Assembly: GCF_007859935.1 (NCBI RefSeq)
Contig: NZ_SJPO01000005.1
Coordinates: 372,001-436,000, forward strand
Length of the DNA: 64,000 nucleotides
Direction of reading: 5' to 3'
From: Posidoniimonas polymericola
GTDB lineage: Bacteria > Planctomycetota > Planctomycetia > Pirellulales > Lacipirellulaceae
Shown: piece after piece, positions 46,951 to 54,857 of the stretch
Layout of the letters: the number at the start of each line of letters is the position of its first letter
Position numbering within the stretch: the first letter of the stretch is position 1
Translations under genes and position numbers: made by a program
The notes under the pieces: model-generated
The model's database searches: none
Told to the model about the DNA's origin: nothing
Seen by the model: the letters and a program-made list of their open reading frames with translations, nothing else

Positions 46951-47253
46951 AGCTTGACTCCAAGTAAAGCAGAGAAGTTGGGATTGGCTTCCTGTGTTTG
47001 CACGGCATTCTAGCGCGGTTTGCCGTCCGCTTGAAGAGCAAGCTGGCGGGATCGCGACCATCATTCGACCACGGCAGTCGGTATTCCGTAGAACGCGCGT
47101 CGTACAACCCACAATGGTGGCCCAATCTCGGTGATCACGACTTGGTAAACGGCTCCGTGCCTGGTTACCGGGCTATGGTTTCAGGCACAGGGCGACCACC
47201 CTCCGGACCGCCCCGCGGTCCCCCGATTTTGACGCATCCCCCACCAGTGGCCC
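46951..47253. other. Divergent intergenic region before the sensor kinase
   Basis: 303 bp without a credible gene. GGACCGC (47205-47211) and GCGGTCC (47215-47221) form a tight hairpin 33 bp upstream of the kinase start. It could affect translation or be a leftover terminator. Promoters for both flanking genes are presumably here. Confidence 0.4.
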
Positions 47254-49203
47254 ATGGCCGAGCCCCTCCCTCAAACAGCCGATAAGGGAGCGCAGATCCG
47301 GCGGAAGCTCACCGCGCGGACGCTCGTCGCCCTGGCAGTTTCTGGGGGGATCCTCCTGGCCGAGCAATTGCACACCTACCAAGGCCTGCGTCACCGGCTG
47401 GTGGACGCCGAGCTGATTAACAGCTTCGGTCGCCAGAGGATGCTGTCGCAGCGGATCGCGAAGCACCTGTACGCATTGCGAGACGCCAACTCCACCGCTC
47501 CCCAGCTGCTGGACGACCTCAGCCGGACGCAAGCAGAGTTCGACGCCGGCCACCAGCGGCTACTGGACTGGATCCCAGAGGAGGAAGATCCCACCCGCCG
47601 CATGGAACTGGAACGAATGGCGGCGCAGCTGACCCCGATCGCCGACAAGATCAACAACGCCGTCGGCGCAATGACTGATCGCGGCGGGGACGCCGCCGAA
47701 GCCACCCCGATTGACAACGAACTCGCCGGTCTGATCGCCTCGTGCGACGAGTTCTGCGCGATGATGGAGGAGGTCACCGGGGGACAGTCGACGCACCTCC
47801 AAGCAAACCTGGGGGCCGACGCCTGGACCCGCACGATCCTTCAGGTGTCGCTGCTGGGCGGGCTGGCGGTGCTGCTGATAATGCTGGTAATCCCCACGAT
47901 CGCACACGCCGCCGAGAGCCACCGAAAACTAGCCGACGAGCTGGCGAACAGCCTGGTGCAGCAGGCCAAACAGGAGAAGTTGGCATCGGAGATCCGCCGG
48001 ATGTCGGCGCTGGACCACGCCGTGCTCGAGACCGCCGCCGACTCGATTGTCGTGATCGACAAGACCGGGACCATCCTCAGCGCCAACGGCGCCGCCCACC
48101 GGACGTTCGTCGCAGAGCCAGGGTCGCTCGTCGGCTCGAACGTCGCGCGGCTGATGCCTGAGCCGCACGCCGGCAACCACGACGGCTACGTCCGCCATCA
48201 CCTCGACACGGGCGAGAAGCGGATCATTGGCACCACACGAGAGCTGGTCGCCCGGCGGCTCAACGGCGAGGCGTTCCCGATGGAGCTATCGGTCGCGTCC
48301 ACCATAGTCGACGGCGATGTCTATTTCACGGGTTTTGTTCGCGACATCAGCGAACGCAAGCGACTCGAGCTGCGGCTGCTGCAGTCCGAGAAGCTTAGCT
48401 CGGTGGGCCGACTCGCCGCCGGCATCGCCCACGAGATGAACACGCCGCTACAGTTCATCAGCGTCAACACGAAGTTCCTACAAGAGTCGCTTGAGGCCTT
48501 GGTGAAGGGACCCCGGAGACCGATAGGAGAACCCGCCCGTCCTTCGATCGACACCGATTTCTGCACCATGCTCGAGTGCATCGACGAGAATATCGAGGGC
48601 GTCACTCGGCTGGTCGACATCGTGCGGTCGATGCAGGAGTTCAGCCACCCGGGCGATCTGCGCAACAGCAGCTTCGACCTCAACCACTGCGTGGAGTCGG
48701 TGTTGAAGATCAGCCGCAACCGCTGGAAACACGTGGCGTGCTTGGACCTGCGGCTCGGTAAGGATCTACCTCCATGCGAGGGGTCTTCTAATGAGATCGG
48801 ACAAGTGATCCTGAACCTGATAGTCAACGCGGCAGACGCCATTGCCGAGCAGCGCGGGGTCGACCCAGCCGAGCTCGGTTCCATCACGATCCGCACCACC
48901 CAGGAGGGGGGCAACCTGCTGCTGGAGGTAGGCGACGACGGGCCTGGCATCCCGGCCGATGTGCTGCCCCAGATCTTCGAGCCGTTTTTTACGACTAAGC
49001 CGGTCGGGGCCGGCACCGGACAGGGACTGGCGATTGCTTACGACATTGTGGTGAACAAGCACGGCGGCGCCCTCGATGCGGAAAGCGCTGTCGGTGCAGG
49101 ATGCTGGTTTACCGTAACTCTGCCGGTTTCCCGTCCCGACCCTGCCGTGCAGGAAGTAGATTCTTTGGTGTCCCCGGCGGCGCCCGAAACCACAGCCCCT
49201 TAG
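47254..49203 (+). CDS. Membrane sensor histidine kinase (PilJ-like N-domain, PAS)
   Basis: 649 residues. The first membrane helix (about 26-44) is followed by a PilJ-type extracytoplasmic four-helix sensor ('LINSFGRQRMLSQRIAKHLY') and a second helix (about 193-215, 'LQVSLLGGLAVLLIMLVIP'). Next come a PAS domain (about 250-370) and the dimerisation/phosphoacceptor helix 'GIAHEMNTPLQFI' (His about 392). The HATPase domain follows with 'NLIVNAADAIAEQ', 'DDGPGIPADVLPQIFEPFFT' and 'GTGQGLAI'. It lies 28 bp before a receiver-only protein gene, its likely partner. Confidence 0.93.
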   Translation: MAEPLPQTADKGAQIRRKLTARTLVALAVSGGILLAEQLHTYQGLRHRLVDAELINSFGRQRMLSQRIAKHLYALRDANSTAPQLLDDLSRTQAEFDAGHQRLLDWIPEEEDPTRRMELERMAAQLTPIADKINNAVGAMTDRGGDAAEATPIDNELAGLIASCDEFCAMMEEVTGGQSTHLQANLGADAWTRTILQVSLLGGLAVLLIMLVIPTIAHAAESHRKLADELANSLVQQAKQEKLASEIRRMSALDHAVLETAADSIVVIDKTGTILSANGAAHRTFVAEPGSLVGSNVARLMPEPHAGNHDGYVRHHLDTGEKRIIGTTRELVARRLNGEAFPMELSVASTIVDGDVYFTGFVRDISERKRLELRLLQSEKLSSVGRLAAGIAHEMNTPLQFISVNTKFLQESLEALVKGPRRPIGEPARPSIDTDFCTMLECIDENIEGVTRLVDIVRSMQEFSHPGDLRNSSFDLNHCVESVLKISRNRWKHVACLDLRLGKDLPPCEGSSNEIGQVILNLIVNAADAIAEQRGVDPAELGSITIRTTQEGGNLLLEVGDDGPGIPADVLPQIFEPFFTTKPVGAGTGQGLAIAYDIVVNKHGGALDAESAVGAGCWFTVTLPVSRPDPAVQEVDSLVSPAAPETTAP

Positions 49204-49231
49204 TGCGCAACAGAACGCGGAGCGAACTCTG

Positions 49232-49615
49232 ATGACGAGCAGAATTCTTTTTGTCGACGACGAAGGCATCGTGCTGAAATCGCTTAACCGCGCGCTCAGC
49301 ACCACCTATGACATTACGACTGCATACTCGGCCGAGGAGGCGTTGGGCCTGCTCGCCGATCAGAAGTTTGCCGTGATCGTCACCGACATGCGCATGCCCG
49401 GCGGCGACGGCATGTGGCTGATCCGGAAGGCGAGCGAGATCTGCTCCCACTGCCAGTTCATCGTGCTGACCGGAAACTGCGACGACGCCACCCGCGAGAA
49501 CGCGATGGCGACCGGCAAGGTGTTTGCCTTCCTCAACAAGCCTTGTCCGATTGAGCTGCTCGAAGAGCAGATCGAGAAGGCGATCGCCGCCCGCATGGAG
49601 GCCTACCAGGTGTAG
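49232..49615 (+). CDS. Single-domain response regulator (REC only)
   Basis: 127 residues forming one receiver domain: acidic pair in 'ILFVDDEGIV', phospho-acceptor Asp in 'VIVTDMRMPGGDGM' (about 52), conserved Thr in 'IVLTGN' and Lys in 'FLNKPCP'. There is no output domain, so it must act through protein contact or as a phosphorelay intermediate. It follows the histidine kinase by 28 bp and presumably receives phosphate from it. It resembles the receiver domains of RpfG/PhcQ-type proteins. It is convergent with the AAA regulator gene. Confidence 0.92.
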   Translation: MTSRILFVDDEGIVLKSLNRALSTTYDITTAYSAEEALGLLADQKFAVIVTDMRMPGGDGMWLIRKASEICSHCQFIVLTGNCDDATRENAMATGKVFAFLNKPCPIELLEEQIEKAIAARMEAYQV

Positions 49616-49624
49616 CGCGGTCTG

Positions 49625-51508
49625 CTACTCCTGAGCGTCGTGGCCTTCCATGCCAAGCGAGCCCATCTTGCGGTACAGGTTGGTGCGGAACACCCCGAGC
49701 AGCTTCGCGGCCTGGCTGATATTGCCACGCGTCTGGTCGATCGCCTGGGCGATATAGCGGCGTTGGAATTCCTCGGTTGCCTGGCCGAGCGGGAGGCCCA
49801 GGTCGAGCAGGGAATCGCCCCCCGAGTTCGGCGCGGCAATGAACGCCAGGTCGTCGGACTCGATCTTGTCGCCGGTCGAAAGATAGGCCAGCCGCTCCAT
49901 CATGTTCCGCAGCTCGCGGACATTGCCCGGCCACCGGTGGGCCGCCATCAGCTTCTTCGCCTCGGCGGTCCACACCGGTTTTTTGCGCCCCGCGGCCCTG
50001 CAGAACTGACGCAGGAAGTTGTCGGCCAGCAGCATCAAATCGTCACCTCGCTGTCGCAGCGGCGGCAGCTCGAGCGTCACGACGTTCAGCCGAAAATACA
50101 GGTCCTCGCGGAACCGCTTCTCGCGGACCAGCTTGGCGAGGTCCTGGTTGGTGGCAGCCAGCACGCGGACGTTCACCGGGATCTCCACCGACCCGCCCAC
50201 CCGCACGACCTTCCGCTCCTCGAGCGCCCGCAGCAGCTTCGCCTGCCCGCCGAGGCTCATGTCGCCGATCTCATCGAGCAGCAGGGCGCCGCCGTCGGCC
50301 AGTTCGAACTTGCCCGCGCGGGTCTCGCGGGCGTCGGTGAAGGCCCCCTGCTCGTGCCCGAACAGCTCGCTCTCGAGCAGCGTCTCGGCGATGGCGGCGC
50401 AGTTGACCGCCACAAACGGCGCGCTGCGGCGTTTGCTGTTGTAGTGGAGCAGTCGGGCCACGACCTCTTTGCCGCACCCGTTCTCTCCCAGGATCAGCAC
50501 CGAGAGGTCGGTGTCCGCGACGCGTTGCACCGTTGACCGCAGGGCCTGGATCGCGGGGCACTCGCCTACCAGTTGGATCGCGGACGCCTGCTCCTGAACG
50601 TACAGTTCCTGCCGCTCCAGGAGGGACTCGAATTCCTGAGTCGCGGCGAGCACGGCCGAGGCGTGCTCCGCGAATTCGAGCAGCCCCTCCTGGTCCGCGA
50701 GGGAGAACCCCGGGGCAGACTGCTTGTTGATGAGCTCGAACACGCCCAGCTTTTCGCCGCTGGCGGTCTGCAGTGGAACCGCGAGCAGCGACTCGGTCCG
50801 GTACCCCGTCTTCGCATCGATGGAGTGGTCGATGGTGTGAGCGTCGTTGCCGGGCGAAACCCGACGGGGCTCGCCGGTCGCCAGCACCTCACCGACGACG
50901 CCGGCCGAGTCCGGCACGCGGAGCTCGCCGCTCTCAATGCCAATCGCGGGGCGGCCGACGAGCGTCGCGGACTTGCTGTCCCACAGGAAGATGCTAGCCC
51001 GATCTGAATCGAACAGCCGGCACGCCGCGTCCGCCATGCTCTGCAAGAGCTGCCCGAGGTCGTCGGACAGCCGCCACTGCCGACTGAGGTCCAGGAGCGT
51101 GGCCGACCGCTCCGCTTTCCCTTGCAGGCTTTTCAACCGGGCTCCCGCCGCCAGGCAGCTCCCCACCAGGTCGGCCAGGTTGGCGAGGTCGCCTGCCTCG
51201 ATCGCCGGCCGAACGAGCAGCACCTCGACTCCGCCGGCCAGGGGCGCGGCGGACCACTCTCCCTGGACGCAGGGGCGCCCCGCGTCGAGCGCTTCGGCGG
51301 CCAGTTCGATTGGGGCCGTCTTCCCCACAGCGGCCAGCACTTCCCACTCTGGCGGCGAAGCCCTCAGCAGCGTCACCGCGTCGACGCCAGGCTGATCAAC
51401 GACCGCCTGGGCTAGCACTACGGGGACCTCCTCCGGACCACCACGCGCGAGGGTTTTGAGCAGGGCGGACCACATAGACGAGGACGCAGCAGGGATGAGA
51501 TCGGACAT
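49625..51508 (-). CDS. GAF-AAA+-Fis regulator with variant sigma-54 loop
   Basis: 627 residues. A GAF domain (about 150-300, 'SDRASIFLWDSKSATLVGRP') precedes a sigma-54-activator AAA+ domain: Walker A 'GENGCGKEVVARLL' (about 340), 'FGHEQGAFTDARETRAGKFE' (about 389), Walker B 'GGALLLDEIGDM', sensor I 'VRVLAATNQDL' and arginine fingers 'FREDLYFRLNV'. A Fis-type helix-turn-helix closes it ('TRGNISQAAKLLGVFRTNLY'). The sigma-54-contacting GAFTGA loop reads GAFTDA here, which may weaken or alter contact with RpoN. It is likely controlled by a small ligand through GAF. The neighbours are phosphorelay genes. Confidence 0.93.
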   Translation of the reverse strand: MSDLIPAASSSMWSALLKTLARGGPEEVPVVLAQAVVDQPGVDAVTLLRASPPEWEVLAAVGKTAPIELAAEALDAGRPCVQGEWSAAPLAGGVEVLLVRPAIEAGDLANLADLVGSCLAAGARLKSLQGKAERSATLLDLSRQWRLSDDLGQLLQSMADAACRLFDSDRASIFLWDSKSATLVGRPAIGIESGELRVPDSAGVVGEVLATGEPRRVSPGNDAHTIDHSIDAKTGYRTESLLAVPLQTASGEKLGVFELINKQSAPGFSLADQEGLLEFAEHASAVLAATQEFESLLERQELYVQEQASAIQLVGECPAIQALRSTVQRVADTDLSVLILGENGCGKEVVARLLHYNSKRRSAPFVAVNCAAIAETLLESELFGHEQGAFTDARETRAGKFELADGGALLLDEIGDMSLGGQAKLLRALEERKVVRVGGSVEIPVNVRVLAATNQDLAKLVREKRFREDLYFRLNVVTLELPPLRQRGDDLMLLADNFLRQFCRAAGRKKPVWTAEAKKLMAAHRWPGNVRELRNMMERLAYLSTGDKIESDDLAFIAAPNSGGDSLLDLGLPLGQATEEFQRRYIAQAIDQTRGNISQAAKLLGVFRTNLYRKMGSLGMEGHDAQE

Positions 51509-51916
51509 TCAGTCGCCGCGCGGCCGCGGCCAGTCTGGACATCATGGGGGATCGCGGCCGCCCGTCAAGCGTCGCAGGCTGCCGCCCATCAACTGCGGCG
51601 GCCATTTCGACAGTCACGCACGTCCCCGAGAGGGGGCGTGAGCTGGTCAACCGGCGGCGCACCTGAACGGCCGCCGCTCAGGGCAAATGGTGCAGCCGCT
51701 ACAGACGGAAGAGTTGTTTCCGAAGAGTGCGGTTCTCCCCCCTTCGGTTGCAACCGTTTTGACATGCACGCATTCAGCCGTAAGCTTCCTGAGTAGAACT
51801 CCATCGATTGTCCCCGCGCATTCTGAACTGTCGGACGCCGCTAATCCACACCTTCTGATCATTCGGCCGGCGTCCCGGACAAGAGTCACGGCCTACCTAG
51901 AGCACCAGCGAACCGA
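51509..51916. other. Divergent intergenic region, regulator and Hpt genes
   Basis: 408 bp between the divergent starts at 51508 and 51917. No credible gene, RNA or strong repeat was recognised. It is the expected promoter region for both directions. Confidence 0.4.
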
Positions 51917-52255
51917 ATGAGCTCACCGCAGCCGCCAGCGATCGATCTCGATGAATTACTCGGGCGGTGCCTCGGCAACCTGGAACTAGCGGAGAGCGCT
52001 GTCTCGGCGTTTCTCGAAGAGTTCCCCAGCAACTACCAACAACTGGACGCCGCGGCTAGCCGGTTTGAACCAACGACGCTCGCGGCGGTCTCGCACCGGA
52101 TGAAGGGCGCCGCGCGGAATATCGGCGCCACCCCGCTGGGCGACATGCTCGCCTCGCTCGAGCAGCTGGTCGACGAGGCGGGGCACAACGAGATCCGAAC
52201 CTTGGTAGACAACATAGCCCTCGAGGCCCGTCGCCTCGAGGAAGCACTCAGCTGA
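51917..52255 (+). CDS. Histidine phosphotransfer (Hpt) protein
   Basis: 112 residues forming one Hpt four-helix domain, with the phospho-accepting histidine in 'AAVSHRMKGAARNIGATPLG' (about residue 56). It carries phosphate between receiver domains in a phosphorelay. The neighbouring REC-HD-GYP protein gene starts 61 bp downstream, and the hybrid kinase at 54858 ends in a receiver domain without an Hpt of its own. This protein could therefore connect the two. No other domain is present. Confidence 0.9.
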   Translation: MSSPQPPAIDLDELLGRCLGNLELAESAVSAFLEEFPSNYQQLDAAASRFEPTTLAAVSHRMKGAARNIGATPLGDMLASLEQLVDEAGHNEIRTLVDNIALEARRLEEALS

Positions 52256-52316
52256 ACCAACGACAGCTGGGCCGAGCGGCGATCTGCATCGCCAACCCAC
52301 CGCTCTCGAGGCCGAC

Positions 52317-53366
52317 ATGCAAGTCCTGATCGCTGAAGACGACCGCAGCAGCTCGATTGTCCTGCAGGGCGTGCTCGGCGCGTTGGGTTACGACGTGCTA
52401 GCCGCGACCGACGGCCAAACCGCTTGGGAACTGCTCCGCGACAACGATTGTCGGATCGTCATCTCCGACTGGCAGATGCCGCGGATGGACGGGCTCGAAC
52501 TCTGCCGACGGGTCCGCGCTCGCGACGTCGGCTGCTACGTCTATTTCATCCTGCTCACCAGCCGGTCCGGGTCGCACAACCTGGTGGAGGGCCTGCAGGC
52601 AGGCGCCGACGACTTTGTCACCAAGCCGTTCGACGCCGAGGAGCTGCGGGTCCGCATGAAGAGCGCCGAGCGGGTCGTGTCGCTCGAGAGCCGCGACCTG
52701 ATCATCTTCACCCTCGCCAAGCTGGCCGAGTCACGCGACCCAGAAACCGGCGCCCACCTCGAACGGGTGCGTGAGTACGTCCGGATCCTCTGCAAACGCC
52801 TGCAGGACGACAAGGCCTGCCGCGGCAAGATCGATCAAGACTTCATTCAGCTGATGTACCTGTCGAGCCCGCTGCACGACATCGGCAAGGTCGGCATCCC
52901 CGACAACGTGCTGCTCAAGCCCGGGCGGCTGACCGACGAGGAGATGGACTGCATGCGAGAGCACACGGTTATCGGAGGGACCACCCTCGACGCCGCGCTC
53001 GCCTCGCACCCGTCGGCGTCGTTCCTGCGGGTCGCCAGCGAGATCGCCTGGACCCACCACGAACGCTACGACGGCCGTGGCTACCCCAACGGCCTGGCGG
53101 GCAAAGACATCCCGCTGTCGGGCCGCATTATGGCTCTGGCAGACGTCTACGACGCCCTCACCACCAAACGCGTCTACAAGGACGCGATGTCCCACGAGAC
53201 GGCCCGCGAGATCCTGCTGGAGGGACGGGGCACCCAGTTCGACCCCGCGGTGGTCGACGCGTTTCTCGCCGGCGAGTCGGACTTCCTCCGCATCAAGAAG
53301 ATGCTGCAGGACTCCGAGCCATTGGCGCCGCAGGCGACGCCCGCACTTGCCCCCACCGCCAGCTGA
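52317..53366 (+). CDS. Response regulator with HD-GYP c-di-GMP phosphodiesterase (RpfG-like)
   Basis: 349 residues. The receiver domain (about 1-120) has 'ISDWQMPRMDGLEL' with Asp about 50 and 'DDFVTKPFDAEEL'. The HD-GYP domain (about 140-335) carries the metal-binding 'SPLHDIGKVGIPD' (HD about 187), 'EHTVIGGTTL', 'AWTHHERYDGRGYPNGLAGK' (GYP motif) and 'IMALADVYDALTTKRVYK'. All catalytic residues look intact, so it should hydrolyse cyclic di-GMP when phosphorylated. The architecture is that of RpfG, the output protein of DSF fatty-acid signalling. It ends 9 bp from the convergent methyltransferase gene. Confidence 0.94.
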   Translation: MQVLIAEDDRSSSIVLQGVLGALGYDVLAATDGQTAWELLRDNDCRIVISDWQMPRMDGLELCRRVRARDVGCYVYFILLTSRSGSHNLVEGLQAGADDFVTKPFDAEELRVRMKSAERVVSLESRDLIIFTLAKLAESRDPETGAHLERVREYVRILCKRLQDDKACRGKIDQDFIQLMYLSSPLHDIGKVGIPDNVLLKPGRLTDEEMDCMREHTVIGGTTLDAALASHPSASFLRVASEIAWTHHERYDGRGYPNGLAGKDIPLSGRIMALADVYDALTTKRVYKDAMSHETAREILLEGRGTQFDPAVVDAFLAGESDFLRIKKMLQDSEPLAPQATPALAPTAS

Positions 53367-53374
53367 CCGCTGCG

Positions 53375-54469
53375 TCAGCGGCTCGCCTCTGGGTTCGGTG
53401 TGCGGTCCTCAACGGCGGCTGTCGCAGGCCCGACCGAGTGCGGGCTGTCAATCCGACGCCGCGCAGAGTCTCTGGCGGCGAAGTTGAGAATGATGCCAGA
53501 GGCGTCGCGGCTCATCCCGAGGTCGGCGTCGGAGTAGCCCGCCTCGACGAACAGCCGCCGGCAGTCGGCCTCCTCGCGTTCCAGGAAGAACCAGTCGGTA
53601 AGCCACTGGTAGTCCGTCTTGTCATACCGGTGACGGTCCTTGAACGCGACGTACAGCACGCCGCCGGGCCGCAGCATCGACTTCCAACCCTTGAACATCG
53701 CAATGAGCTGGCGGTCGCTGAGGTAGTCGCAGAGACCGACGCTGTAGATCACGTCGAACAGGCCGTGCTCCTCGATGAACCTCTTGGGCGCCTGCATGCG
53801 CAGCGCGTTGTAGCGTACAAAGCTGTACTCGAAGGGGCCCGGGTTCTGCGTCAGCTGCTGCTCGGCGAACGCCAGCGAGTCCTCGTCGTAGTCGACGAAC
53901 GTCACCGAGACGTTGGACTGCGGTGGGCAGGCGACGCCGTCCTCGAACTCGCGGCACGGCCCGCACGCCACGTTCAGCACTCGCACGTCCCCCGACCGCT
54001 CTTCAAACTCACCGGCCAGGAACTCCCGGACGGCGTCCTTGCGAGCGGGCACGGCCCTGCCGAGCTCGGTGGCCAGGAAGAACAGGTCCAGCAGGCCGCC
54101 GATCCCCTTGGACTTGGGCTCGGCCTCGTAGATGGAGGTCAGCATCGCGTAGTCGCCGGCGTAGCCCTGCGGCTTGGTCCGGGCGCGGTCCATCATCCAG
54201 CTCTGAGAGAACCAGGGCTCGATGGCCTCCTGAAACCGCTGCTGCACCTCGCGGAGCGCCGGCTCGTCCCCGGCAAGCCGCTGCTCAAGGAGACGGCAGG
54301 CCTCTCGGCTGTCGGAGAGCAGGCTGAGCAACTGTTCGTACGCTTCGTCGCGACGCGCCACGGCCTCGGTATCGACCCTCTCCGAGAGTGAATGGAGCCC
54401 TCCTGTGAGACGGGCGACGTCTTCGCGGAAGAAGGTATCGATCAGCGTGACTTGTTCAACGTCGAGCAT
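53375..54469 (-). CDS. SAM-dependent methyltransferase resembling PhcB-type fatty-acid ester synthases
   Basis: 364 residues from the ATG at 54469, with AGGA about 9 nt upstream. The N-terminal about 130 residues are helical, ending in 'TKPQGYAGDYAMLTSIYEAE'. The class I methyltransferase core follows with motif I 'VLNVACGPCREFED' and later 'FDVIYSVGLCDYLSD' and 'LRPGGVLYVAFKDRHRYDK'. The 'GYAGDYxMLxxIY' block plus this core is what I recall of proteins annotated as 3-hydroxypalmitic acid methyl ester biosynthesis (PhcB of Ralstonia). The family call is from memory. The surroundings (RpfG-like regulator, hybrid kinase, FadL-like porin) would fit a lipid signal. Confidence 0.75.
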   Translation of the reverse strand: MLDVEQVTLIDTFFREDVARLTGGLHSLSERVDTEAVARRDEAYEQLLSLLSDSREACRLLEQRLAGDEPALREVQQRFQEAIEPWFSQSWMMDRARTKPQGYAGDYAMLTSIYEAEPKSKGIGGLLDLFFLATELGRAVPARKDAVREFLAGEFEERSGDVRVLNVACGPCREFEDGVACPPQSNVSVTFVDYDEDSLAFAEQQLTQNPGPFEYSFVRYNALRMQAPKRFIEEHGLFDVIYSVGLCDYLSDRQLIAMFKGWKSMLRPGGVLYVAFKDRHRYDKTDYQWLTDWFFLEREEADCRRLFVEAGYSDADLGMSRDASGIILNFAARDSARRRIDSPHSVGPATAAVEDRTPNPEASR

Positions 54470-54857
54470 AGGGCGTCCTACGGTAGTTGGGCCTCGTAGC
54501 GATAACTCGTTGGGATAAGAAGAGACGCCTAGCAGGTCTCGCCGCCCCTGTATCAGCGTTAGGCTTGCGCACCCGCCGTTCACGGCGCCGCGCAAGCCAC
54601 ATATCCGGTTATAAATACGGCCAGGACGCGTCGCAATGAACTACGCGTACACCTCTAGCTTTTTGGCCTACGGATTCACGCGAACGGACGGCCCAAGCGG
54701 CAGATGCCGAAGCCGTTCACTAGCCTGAGCAATTCAACATCGACCGGAACTGCCGCTACTACCGCTGCGATCGTAACCCGGGCGGTTTCAATTCCACCAC
54801 GCCCGCCGCCGTGGCAGACTGATCGCCGTAGCGCGCAGCGGAGCGACATAATGTTGT
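54470..54857. other. Divergent intergenic region with a long hairpin
   Basis: 388 bp without a gene. GGCTTGCGC (54562-54570) pairs perfectly with GCGCAAGCC (54590-54598), and inside the loop CGCCG (54574-54578) pairs with CGGCG (54583-54587). The structure lies about 93 bp upstream of the methyltransferase start and on its transcript side. It is not at a gene end, so it is unlikely to be a simple terminator. Confidence 0.5.
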
